DNA from: CAYSNP01 sp964432485
GTDB taxonomy: Bacteria; Bacillota; Clostridia; Christensenellales; DTU072
NCBI GenBank assembly: GCA_964432485.1
Contig: CAYSNP010000016.1
Location: 1 to 38,443, forward strand
DNA: 38,443 bases
Direction: 5' to 3'
A model generated the notes under the pieces. It did not search any database. It was not told the origin of the DNA and was given only the letters and a program-made list of their open reading frames with translations. The position numbers and the translations under genes were made by a program. Below are positions 1 through 7,275 of this stretch, one piece after another (position 1 is the first letter of the stretch; every line of letters begins with the position of its first letter).

Positions 1-375
1 AAGAAATTTCCTAAGCTCAGCAGGGTCTTTATGCGGACATAGAATCAGCTTGCAGTCAGCTTGACTTTTGCTTAAAATACTTATAATTTCGCCAGCACCT
101 AAACCTGCAATAATAATATTGTCCGCAGGCTCTGACTGCGGCACTCCATTGCCGCAAATAAACTTTATTTTATCCTCAACGCAATATGATTGTGCAAGTT
201 GTTTTGCTTTGTCAAGGCTGGCTTCGCTTATGTCCACAGCCATACCTTGCTTGGCTATGCCACTTTCTACAAGCCAAACTATTACCTTGCCATGGTCACA
301 GCCAATATCTGCCACAAGCGCACCTTTATCCACACAAGAGGCAATTGCCTGCAGCCTTTTGTCTAGCTTAATCAT
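1..375 (-). CDS. trmK: tRNA (adenine(22)-N1)-methyltransferase TrmK, C-terminus cut by window edge
   Basis: A SAM-dependent methyltransferase of the TrmK (YqfN) family, which methylates N1 of A22 in tRNA. Reading leftwards from an ATG at 375, 125 codons are open to the window edge. The start (MIKLDKRLQAIA) is followed by the SAM-binding loop VADIGCDHGK (about residues 21-30), an acidic strand end (AVDIS, near 47) and a GAGEII segment typical of the family (about 95-100). The ATG lies 1 base after the rpoD stop, with an AGAGGA element inside the rpoD end. In Firmicutes trmK commonly follows rpoD, which supports the call. The remaining C-terminal half, usually about 100 more residues, is outside the window. 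Confidence 0.87.
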   Translation of the reverse strand, partial: MIKLDKRLQAIASCVDKGALVADIGCDHGKVIVWLVESGIAKQGMAVDISEASLDKAKQLAQSYCVEDKIKFICGNGVPQSEPADNIIIAGLGAGEIISILSKSQADCKLILCPHKDPAELRKFL

Positions 376-376
376 A

Positions 377-1444
377 TTATTTTGACAGAAAATCCTCTAA
401 CTTTTGGCGCTTATTGGGGTGCTTTAGCCGCCTTAGCGCCTTTGCTTCGATTTGCCTAATACGCTCACGAGTGACATTGAATACCTTGCCTACCTCTTCT
501 AGGGTTCGGGGGCGATTGTCTTTTAATCCGTACCGCAAAATCAGCACCATTGCTTCTCTGGGGGCTAGGGTGCTTAAAATATTGTCCACTTGCTCTTTTA
601 ACAGCTTAGTTTCCATAGCTTCCATAGGTGCGGTAGCATTCTTATCCTCTATAAAGTCTCCTAAATGGCTATCGTCCTCCTCCCCTATCGGCGTTTCTAA
701 CGATACGGGATCTAAGGCTATCTTTTGAATTTCTACCACCTTACTTTCGGGGATATTCATAGCTTTTGCAATTTCCTCCTGCGTGGGTTCTCTCCCCAAC
801 TGCTGAAGTAACAGCCTGCTCATCTTTATTAGCTTATTAATGGTCTCCACCATATGGACAGGTATCCTAATAGTGCGCGCTTGGTCAGCAATAGAGCGGG
901 TAATTGCTTGCCTAATCCACCATGTTGCATAAGTAGAAAACTTGAATCCTTTGGTATGGTCAAACTTGTCCACCGCTTTCATCAGCCCTAAATTGCCCTC
1001 TTGAATTAAGTCCAAAAACTGCATACCTTTACCCACATAACGCTTGGCTATGCTTACAACAAGACGCAAGTTTGCATTGATAAGCGATTCCTTTGCTTTA
1101 ATGTCGCCCGCACCCATAGCTTTAGCAAGGGTAACCTCTTCCTCTGCTGTTAAAAGCGGCACTTTCCCAATATCCCGCAAATACATTTTAACAGAGTCGT
1201 CTATATTGACCTCGTCTATCATTTGCTGCAGCAGCTTGTCTGTCTTAGATTCCTTTTCATCTTCCAGCAAGGTGATATTTCGCTCTTCCAGCATTTTATA
1301 AATGCCTTCCATTTCTTCTGCAGAAAGGTCAAACTTATCCAGCTTGTTAAGCAGTTCCTCTTCTTTTATGGCATCGTTTACCGCATTCTTTTCTATAAAC
1401 TTTTCCAGTTCCGCTCTTACTTTGCTTTCTCTGTCTTGAGACAT
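377..1444 (-). CDS. rpoD: RNA polymerase housekeeping sigma factor RpoD/SigA
   Basis: Primary sigma factor of 355 aa, which directs RNA polymerase to -35/-10 promoters such as those seen throughout this window. Visible parts are a short acidic region 1.1, region 1.2 (MYLRDIGKVPLL), region 2 with the near-invariant core-binding and -10-recognition block (NLRLVVSIAKRYVGKGM, then FKFSTYATWWIRQAI), region 3, and region 4.2 with the -35-recognition helix (LEEVGKVFNVTRERIRQIE). The length fits compact Firmicutes SigA (about 370 aa). The start ATG has a strong AAGGAG site 7 bases upstream, and that site overlaps the end of dnaG; the two genes are separated by 3 bases, so they are cotranscribed as in Bacillus. 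Confidence 0.98.
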   Translation of the reverse strand: MSQDRESKVRAELEKFIEKNAVNDAIKEEELLNKLDKFDLSAEEMEGIYKMLEERNITLLEDEKESKTDKLLQQMIDEVNIDDSVKMYLRDIGKVPLLTAEEEVTLAKAMGAGDIKAKESLINANLRLVVSIAKRYVGKGMQFLDLIQEGNLGLMKAVDKFDHTKGFKFSTYATWWIRQAITRSIADQARTIRIPVHMVETINKLIKMSRLLLQQLGREPTQEEIAKAMNIPESKVVEIQKIALDPVSLETPIGEEDDSHLGDFIEDKNATAPMEAMETKLLKEQVDNILSTLAPREAMVLILRYGLKDNRPRTLEEVGKVFNVTRERIRQIEAKALRRLKHPNKRQKLEDFLSK

Positions 1445-1447
1445 TGC

Positions 1448-3187
1448 TTATTCTCCTTTTTTCCCGAATTGTAGTAGATTCAACTGATTGATTTCTCTAA
1501 TAATATCCTTTTTTTCCTGCGTGTCACTACAAGATATATATTGCTCTTTTAACTTTTCTATTTGTTTTTCAAGCTGCCGCTTTTGTAGCTTAACCAATGC
1601 ATCCGCATACACTTTATCGGCATATTTTTCTCCATATTCTAAAATTATGCTTGCCAGCTTGCCTATTTCCGCTTGATTGTCCTCTGCAAAAAAATCTCCG
1701 ATTTTATAATTTATATTTTGTGTCATATACCCGTAAATTGCTGCTCTGTCCTCTCTGCTTAGCTCCAAAGAATCTATATCCTCCAGCTTGGCAAACTCTT
1801 GTCTGTTTAGCAATGCAGAAAGCACAATATCTTCCGCCTGTTCAATATTCCTTGCTATTGAGGCTTGCTGCGCCTTATATTCCTGTGCGGTATAAGTCCT
1901 TTTCTTATAAGGCTCTGTCCTTTTTGCCTTTAAGCTGTCCGCAAGTGCTTCTTTGCGCACACCTGATTTTTGCGCCACCTGTTCAAGATAGACATTGGCG
2001 GCTACCGCATCCTTTAAGGTAGCAAGGAAGTCAATACAAGCATTTGCATATTTGCTTCTATTATTTAATACATTAAGGTCATAAAGCTGCTCTATCTTGA
2101 GAAGTTTGTAATCAATTAAAGGCAATGCCTTATCAATTAAAGCTAAAAACCCATTCTTTCCCACCTGTTTGATTGTATCGTCTGGGTCTAAGCCCTCCGG
2201 AAGTGATACTATTTTTACTTCCAGCCCAGTATCGCTAAGTAAATCTAAGCTCCGCATTGTTGCCGACTGTCCTGCGCTATCGCTGTCAAAGGATACCATA
2301 ACCGTATTGGTCAGCCTCTTTAGCAAGGCGCATTGCTCGCTTGCTAAAGCAGTACCCATAGATGCAACGCTGTTTTGAATGCCTTGCTGATATAAGCTGA
2401 TAACATCCATATAGCCTTCTACTAAAATGGCATAGGGCACATTGGTTTCTCTCTTTAGCTTCTTAAAAATATTAATACCAAAAAGATTACGCCTTTTATC
2501 AAATGCTTTTGTCTGTTCTGTATTTTTATACTTTGCCGCATTGCCCCCCTGCAATAGCCTGCCTCCAAAAGCAATAACCTCGCCTTTCTCGTTAATTATA
2601 GGCACAATAAGCCTTTCGCCTAAAGCATCGTAATAGCCGGATTGCCCCTCACCGATAAGACCTGCAAGTTTCATAGTGTCATAGCTATAGCCGCTTTTAT
2701 GCAAATGATTAGGAAGGTCAAGATAACTTACGGAGTAACCTATCCCAAAATGCGCAATGGTGTTGCTGTCTATCCCCCTAGCATTTAGGTAATCTCTTAC
2801 TTGTTGCCCTTGAGGAGACAGCAAATTATCTCTATAATGTCTAGCGGCAACCTTATTGATATTGTAAATGCTTTCTAAATCTTTTTTATAAGCTGCGCTG
2901 GCCGCGCTAAGCTGCTTTTTAGGAGGTTCTATGCCTGCTGTGCGGCAAAGTTCTTCCACAGCTTCAATATACTCCAAATTTAGGGTTTCTCGCAAATAGG
3001 TAATTACATCGCCTGAACGGCCGCAGCCAAAACAATGATAAAATTGGTCAATTTCGCTGATACAAAAGGAAGGAGTTTTCTCCATATGAAAAGGGCAATT
3101 AGCCCAATAATGTTTACCTTTTTTGGTAATATGCAAGCTGCGAGATAAAATATCTACTATATTTACTCGATTTTTAAGCTCTTGCAC
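1448..3187 (-). CDS. dnaG: DNA primase DnaG (start probably further upstream)
   Basis: Primase that makes RNA primers for DNA replication. The N-terminal zinc-binding domain is visible as CPFH (Cys31, His34) and HCFGCG (Cys52, Cys55); a TOPRIM catalytic core carries LVEGYMD and VSFDSDSAG acidic motifs; the C-terminal helicase-binding region is less conserved. 579 aa from the GTG at 3187, close to the family's usual 580-620. The GTG has no ribosome site at useful distance. A perfect GGAGGTG lies 33 bases upstream and the frame is open through it, with ATT at 3211-3209 eight bases after the site. Starting there would restore eight residues (YIIDYNFV) resembling the usual DnaG N-terminus. Transcribed with rpoD and trmK. 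Confidence 0.95.
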   Translation of the reverse strand: MQELKNRVNIVDILSRSLHITKKGKHYWANCPFHMEKTPSFCISEIDQFYHCFGCGRSGDVITYLRETLNLEYIEAVEELCRTAGIEPPKKQLSAASAAYKKDLESIYNINKVAARHYRDNLLSPQGQQVRDYLNARGIDSNTIAHFGIGYSVSYLDLPNHLHKSGYSYDTMKLAGLIGEGQSGYYDALGERLIVPIINEKGEVIAFGGRLLQGGNAAKYKNTEQTKAFDKRRNLFGINIFKKLKRETNVPYAILVEGYMDVISLYQQGIQNSVASMGTALASEQCALLKRLTNTVMVSFDSDSAGQSATMRSLDLLSDTGLEVKIVSLPEGLDPDDTIKQVGKNGFLALIDKALPLIDYKLLKIEQLYDLNVLNNRSKYANACIDFLATLKDAVAANVYLEQVAQKSGVRKEALADSLKAKRTEPYKKRTYTAQEYKAQQASIARNIEQAEDIVLSALLNRQEFAKLEDIDSLELSREDRAAIYGYMTQNINYKIGDFFAEDNQAEIGKLASIILEYGEKYADKVYADALVKLQKRQLEKQIEKLKEQYISCSDTQEKKDIIREINQLNLLQFGKKGE

Positions 3188-3238
3188 AAAATTGTAATCA
3201 ATTATGTAAATAGTTAGTTCACCTCCATAACTATATAA

Positions 3239-3244
3239 ATTATA
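3239..3244 (-). promoter_or_regulatory. Candidate -10 (TATAAT) for dnaG-rpoD-trmK
   Basis: A perfect TATAAT on the minus strand, followed after about 20 bases by the GGAGGTG ribosome site of dnaG. I do not find a good -35 at 16-18 bases, so the call rests on the -10 and its position between the upstream terminator-like hairpin and dnaG. Confidence 0.5.
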
Positions 3245-3320
3245 CGCTATGGAAGGTATATACTCCTAACAAAAAACCCTTTAATTTTATTTAATTAGTA
3301 AATATTAGCATAAAAATGCT

Positions 3321-3343
3321 AAAAAAGTTAAGATTTGCTTAAC
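3321..3343 (-). terminator. Weak Rho-independent terminator after the 122-aa gene
   Basis: On the minus strand a 6-bp stem GTTAAG/CTTAAC with a 5-base loop is followed immediately by six T residues, 13 bases after the stop of the upstream gene. The stem is A+T-rich and therefore weak. A second A+T-rich hairpin (arms TTAGCAT/ATGCTAA, about 3304-3321) follows directly. Confidence 0.45.
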
Positions 3344-3355
3344 AAACAGCCCTAT

Positions 3356-3724
3356 CTAACTGTACAATACTCTTTTTGCTTTCTTTTCCTTATTATATCT
3401 CTCTTTAAGATAAACATAAATGGAACTGATACCATAGATATAACGCACCTTAGCATCCTCGTCTAATGATTTATAGTATTCGTAATCAGTTAAACGGGCA
3501 AGCGGATTAGTAATAATATCATTAGTATCTAAGATATCGATAACCCTCTCGTACAGCCGGCACATTTCCTCTTGAGAAACTACCTTATTATTTAAGTAAA
3601 ACTCCGGCATATTGCTAAACACTCTTTTTTCTTTTTTATACTGAGTATAGTTGCATGTTAACAATCTTTTCTTAGCTTGGCGCGCAAGCTCTTTCAACGA
3701 AATAATGCTCATTGTTTCTGACAT
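3356..3724 (-). CDS. Small conserved-looking protein of unknown function, 122 aa
   Basis: I do not recognise this protein. It is a real gene by its signals: ATG with an AAGGAG site at good spacing and a textbook promoter 20 bases further up. The protein is soluble, basic at both ends (RQAKKRL near residue 15; a KEKKAKR tail), rich in Tyr and Lys, with no signal peptide, membrane segment or cysteine pair. It begins with a helix-like ISLKELARQAKKRL block and ends with a predicted helical half containing YEYYKSLDEDAKVRYIYGISSIYVYLKERY. It is monocistronic between the dnaG operon and the epimerase gene. A small nucleic-acid-associated or regulatory protein is possible but this is only a guess from charge. 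Confidence 0.8.
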   Translation of the reverse strand: MSETMSIISLKELARQAKKRLLTCNYTQYKKEKRVFSNMPEFYLNNKVVSQEEMCRLYERVIDILDTNDIITNPLARLTDYEYYKSLDEDAKVRYIYGISSIYVYLKERYNKEKKAKRVLYS

Positions 3725-3743
3725 AATTTAGCTCCTTGCATAT

Positions 3744-3772
3744 ATAATAGCAAAGAAGAAAATTAAAGTCAA
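3744..3772 (-). promoter_or_regulatory. Sigma-A-type promoter of the 122-aa gene
   Basis: Minus strand TTGACT (-35), 17-bp spacer, TATTAT (-10), followed by a short leader with the AAGGAG ribosome site. Confidence 0.8.
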
Positions 3773-3855
3773 TATTTTTTACAAAAATATTTGAAAAAAT
3801 ATATAAAATTTATAAATACCATTGAAATAAGGCTTTTTACAACATTTTAATTTTG

Positions 3856-3890
3856 TACAAATATCAATATAATGCGACAAGATATTTGTA
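3856..3890. repeat. 10-bp perfect inverted repeat in the 3725-3950 intergenic region
   Basis: Arms TACAAATATC (3856-3865) and GATATTTGTA (3881-3890) are separated by 15 bases that contain a plus-strand TATAAT. The region carries no gene; apart from the promoter at 3744-3772 and A+T-rich sequence, this is the only structure I see. There is no following T-run on either strand, so it is not a standard terminator. It could be an operator or an RNA hairpin after the epimerase gene. Confidence 0.5.
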
Positions 3891-3950
3891 TTCTCGCTAG
3901 GTTTTATACTATTTTATTAAGTATTTCTACATTATTCTACAAATTTTTTA

Positions 3951-4754
3951 TTAAGCTAGCATCCTTTTAATGTAATTGGCATAGATAGGTATAATTATAT
4001 GAGGCTCTTCTAAATCTTTATCCCATAGTTTTACCCATTCTAAGGAAAGGTAGCCGGAATAACCCATATTCTTTAAAGCATTAACGCAATCAGCAATCGG
4101 CAGTTCGCCTTGCCCTATTATCTCATACTTTACCCTGCCTTCTCTGATAGAGCTGTCCTTAAAGTGGGTATGTTTAATATATTTGCCAATGTGTGCAATT
4201 GTGTCTGCTACACTTTCGGAATTATAGCGGTAAGGATGATTGATATCCCACAGCACCCCAATATTATCAGATGCTATCTCGTCCATAAATCTACGCAGCA
4301 GCGCAGTATCTACAAACATACCGTTGGTTTCCATAAGAGGGGTGACTCCCTTGCCCTCTCCATATAAAGCTAATGTAAGATAAAGGTCTTTTGCAAGATT
4401 AATATCTCCGCCGTCCTTATAAGCTACTGCTGTTGGCATAACCCTAATATATTTGCAAGAGAGTTTTTGCGCAAGGTCTATATAAGCCTTGCCTTGAGCC
4501 ATTGCCTCGTGCTCCTTACCGTGATGCGCTAAACATACGGTGCTGGTTAAACAAGCTACTTCCAGCCCCAAACTGCCTAACTTAGCAACTGTATCTTTTA
4601 TTTTATCATTGCTAAATGCCTTAATTGACGGGGCATAAGTCTGCCCCTCTATGCCTCTAATCTCCACTCCGTTATATCCAAAATCCTTAGCTGTAGACAG
4701 CACACTATCCAAATCCCAGCTAGGGCAACCTATAGTTGAAAAAGCAATCTTCAC
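3951..4754 (-). CDS. Sugar phosphate isomerase/epimerase-like TIM-barrel protein (AP endonuclease family 2 fold)
   Basis: A 267-aa member of the xylose-isomerase-like TIM-barrel family (IolE/IolI/hydroxypyruvate isomerase group). The expected metal-ligand positions are present: Glu142 (LMETNG), Asp170 with His173 (LWDINHP), His197 (HTHFKD) and Glu239 (LSLEW). The N-terminal GYNGVEIRG is typical. Starts at GTG with GAGGAGG eight bases upstream, only 17 bases after the acyl-CoA synthetase gene, so they form an operon. Substrate is unknown: no inositol or xylose genes lie nearby, and the pairing with an acyl-CoA synthetase does not indicate one. Confidence 0.85.
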   Translation of the reverse strand: MKIAFSTIGCPSWDLDSVLSTAKDFGYNGVEIRGIEGQTYAPSIKAFSNDKIKDTVAKLGSLGLEVACLTSTVCLAHHGKEHEAMAQGKAYIDLAQKLSCKYIRVMPTAVAYKDGGDINLAKDLYLTLALYGEGKGVTPLMETNGMFVDTALLRRFMDEIASDNIGVLWDINHPYRYNSESVADTIAHIGKYIKHTHFKDSSIREGRVKYEIIGQGELPIADCVNALKNMGYSGYLSLEWVKLWDKDLEEPHIIIPIYANYIKRMLA

Positions 4755-4771
4755 ACCAATATCCTCCTCTT

Positions 4772-6436
4772 TTATGCTGTTTCGATGCTGTCTGCATCAA
4801 ATAGTTTAAATACGCTTACCGCTTGCTCCCTTAGCTTGTACTTTTGAATCTTGCCGCTTGCAGTAGTGGGAAAACTGTCCATAAAAAGCACATAACTGGG
4901 TATCTTATGCCTTGCAATACTGCCTCGTACAAACTCCTTTACCTCTTCCTCGCTAAGTGCCTCACCTTCTTTTAATATAATGCAAGCCAAAATTTCCTCC
5001 CCATATTTTTTGCTGGGCACTCCTACTACTTGTACATCTTTAATTTTAGGGTGAGTATAAAGGAACTCCTCGATTTCTTTGGGATAAATATTCTCGCCGC
5101 CCCTGATAATCATATCCTTTATTCTGCCTACTATCTTATAGTACCCGTCTTTATCCACCGTGGCAAGGTCGCCTGTATGCAGCCAGCCTTCCTTATCAAT
5201 TGCTTGTGCAGTAGCCTCAGGCATTTTATAGTAGCCTTTCATAATGTTATAGCCTCTGGCGCAAAATTCCCCCGGTTGGTCAAATCCTAGAATCTTGCCG
5301 CTTTCTGGGTCAATAATTTTTGTATCCACTCCGGGAAAAGCACGCCCAACCGTATTAACTCTTTGCTCAATACTGTCCTGGGTAGTAGTCATTGTGCAGC
5401 CCGGTGACGCTTCGGTTAAACCGTAGACAATAGTTATTTCCCGCATGGACATCTTATCTATAACTTGACGCATAACTTCAATAGGACAAGGTGAACCTGC
5501 CATAATACCTGTCCGCAAATTGAGTTTATAGTCAGAAAAATCAGGCATTTGCAGCAAGCCTATAAACATAGTTGGCACGCCGTGTAATGCTGTGCATTGC
5601 TTATTATGTAAAGCCTTCATAACCACTTTAGGTTGATAATATTCCACAGGCACTATTGCCGCTTGATTGGTAATGCATGCCATAACTGCCAGCACCAGTC
5701 CAAAACAATGAAAGAAAGGTACGCATATCAGCAGTTTGTCTTTGCCGGAAAACCGCATACCTTGACCAATGGTAAGACCGTTATTAACAATATTATGATG
5801 AGTGAGCATAACGCCTTTAGGGAAGCCCGTAGTCCCTGAAGTGTACTGCATATTAATTACATCATATATATCAAGACTATCTTTAATAGCTTGAAGCTGG
5901 CTATCCTCAATGTCCTCGCCCAGCTTTTCTAATGCAGCAAAATTAAGCATACCTTGAGGGGTATTCTCACCTGCAAAAATTACGCTTTTTAACATAGGCA
6001 GCCTTTCGCTGTCCGGAGAGCCATTGCTGCTAAACTTTAGATTAGGGCAAAGCTCATTGATAATATTTGTGTAATTGCTATCCTTAAAGCCGTCGATTAA
6101 AACTACTGCCTTAGCATCTGACTGGCGCAATAAAAACTCCGCTTCAAAGATTTTATAATTGGTATTGACAGTAACAAGTACCGCTCCAATCTTAGCAGTC
6201 GAAAACAATGTAAGCAGCCATTCCGGCACATTGGTAGCCCAAATTGCCACATGGTCGCCTTTGCCTATGCCCAGTTTAAGCCATCCTTTTGCTATTTTGT
6301 CAGTAAGCTCATCAAGCTGTCTCCAAGTCAGCACAAACTCCCTATCCCCGTAATCTATTGCAACCTCATTAGGTCGGCTGCTTGCTAAGTTTTCAATTAC
6401 CTGTCCAACTGTTAAGTTAAGTGTTTCTTTTGCCAT
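4772..6436 (-). CDS. AMP-forming fatty acyl-CoA synthetase-like enzyme
   Basis: A 554-aa member of the ANL superfamily; it activates a carboxylic acid with ATP to an acyl-adenylate and then transfers it to CoA. Motifs are the phosphate-binding YTSGTTGFPKG (about 198-208), YGLTEASPG, GWLHTGDLATVD with the ATP-ribose Asp, the hinge GRIKDMIIRGGENIYP, and the C-terminal catalytic lysine in TASGKIQKYKL. Overall it resembles medium/long-chain acyl-CoA ligases; the exact acid cannot be read. The frame extends five codons upstream to a TTG, but the ATG at 6436 has AGAGGA five bases before it and is preferred. It sits 11 bases after the pseudouridine synthase gene. Confidence 0.9.
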   Translation of the reverse strand: MAKETLNLTVGQVIENLASSRPNEVAIDYGDREFVLTWRQLDELTDKIAKGWLKLGIGKGDHVAIWATNVPEWLLTLFSTAKIGAVLVTVNTNYKIFEAEFLLRQSDAKAVVLIDGFKDSNYTNIINELCPNLKFSSNGSPDSERLPMLKSVIFAGENTPQGMLNFAALEKLGEDIEDSQLQAIKDSLDIYDVINMQYTSGTTGFPKGVMLTHHNIVNNGLTIGQGMRFSGKDKLLICVPFFHCFGLVLAVMACITNQAAIVPVEYYQPKVVMKALHNKQCTALHGVPTMFIGLLQMPDFSDYKLNLRTGIMAGSPCPIEVMRQVIDKMSMREITIVYGLTEASPGCTMTTTQDSIEQRVNTVGRAFPGVDTKIIDPESGKILGFDQPGEFCARGYNIMKGYYKMPEATAQAIDKEGWLHTGDLATVDKDGYYKIVGRIKDMIIRGGENIYPKEIEEFLYTHPKIKDVQVVGVPSKKYGEEILACIILKEGEALSEEEVKEFVRGSIARHKIPSYVLFMDSFPTTASGKIQKYKLREQAVSVFKLFDADSIETA

Positions 6437-6447
6437 AAGTTCCTCTT

Positions 6448-7176
6448 TCAAAATTTAATATTAACATTTAAAAATAAAGGAATGTTGAAACTTTTCCAAG
6501 GGATTCTATCATCCGGAGGAAAAACTCTAAAAGTCATTATTTCTCTTGTTGTAGGGTGCGGAAACTTAATTTCTGCAGCCCATAATGCAATGGGGATAGG
6601 CTTGTCGGTAATAATTCTGCCGTATTTTCTGTCAAATAAAATGGGAGCACCTATTGCCGCCATTTGCACCCGTATTTGATGCGCCCTGCCTGTCTGCAAA
6701 TTGACGCTTACAAGTGCATACTTATCTATCACCTCTAAAACTCGATAGTCCAGTATGGCTTTTTTTGCGCCTTCCGTAGTCATAGGCACAGCTACAACCT
6801 CATTTTTTGCCTCATTTTTAATTAAGTAATGAACTAGCTCATTTTGCTTTTCTTGCGGGACGCCATCCAATACCGCAAGATATTTTCTATCCATTTCGCC
6901 TTGCGTCAAGGACTCTGCAAGCCGGGCTGCAGCTTTACTGGTCTTAGCAAATACCATTACCCCGCCCGTTGGCCTGTCCAATCTATGCACCAAACCCAAA
7001 TAGGCATCGCCCGGTTTATCGTAAGTCTTTACCAAATAGGCTTTTAGCACCCTTAAAAGGTCCATATCCCCTGTGCTGTCCTCACAAACGGGCAGATTAT
7101 GAGGTTTCACCACTACAAGCAAATGGTTATCTTCGTAAACAATATTGATATTGTCAATCAATTTTTCTAAACTCAT
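6448..7176 (-). CDS. RluA-family pseudouridine synthase
   Basis: A 242-aa enzyme that isomerises uridine to pseudouridine in rRNA or tRNA. The family signature HRLDRPTGG is at residues 64-72, with the catalytic Asp67; further blocks are LVVVKPHNLPV near the start and the LQTGRAHQIRVQMA segment. No N-terminal S4 domain is present, so this is the short RluA type rather than RluD/RluC with S4. The site specificity cannot be told. The ATG at 7176 has no Shine-Dalgarno, and a strong promoter ends only 16 bases upstream, so the leader would be very short. First gene of an operon with the acyl-CoA synthetase and the epimerase. Confidence 0.92.
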   Translation of the reverse strand: MSLEKLIDNINIVYEDNHLLVVVKPHNLPVCEDSTGDMDLLRVLKAYLVKTYDKPGDAYLGLVHRLDRPTGGVMVFAKTSKAAARLAESLTQGEMDRKYLAVLDGVPQEKQNELVHYLIKNEAKNEVVAVPMTTEGAKKAILDYRVLEVIDKYALVSVNLQTGRAHQIRVQMAAIGAPILFDRKYGRIITDKPIPIALWAAEIKFPHPTTREIMTFRVFPPDDRIPWKSFNIPLFLNVNIKF

Positions 7177-7192
7177 AATTCAATTCTTATAC

Positions 7193-7221
7193 AATATAAT
7201 ATAAAAATACTATAATGTCAA
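7193..7221 (-). promoter_or_regulatory. Strong sigma-A-type promoter of the rluA-family operon
   Basis: Minus strand TTGACA (-35, perfect), 17-bp spacer, TATATT (-10). The predicted start of transcription is about 9 bases before the ATG. Confidence 0.85.
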
Positions 7222-7275
7222 TTTATTACTAAAAGCAGTATGACTTTAGCTTAGCATTTGCAATAAAGCTCTCTT

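Noticed and set aside
3321..3350. Rex-like operator (TTGTTAA...TTAAC) upstream of dnaG
   Set aside because: The half-sites are spaced by seven bases rather than four; hairpin plus T-run explains it better as a terminator.
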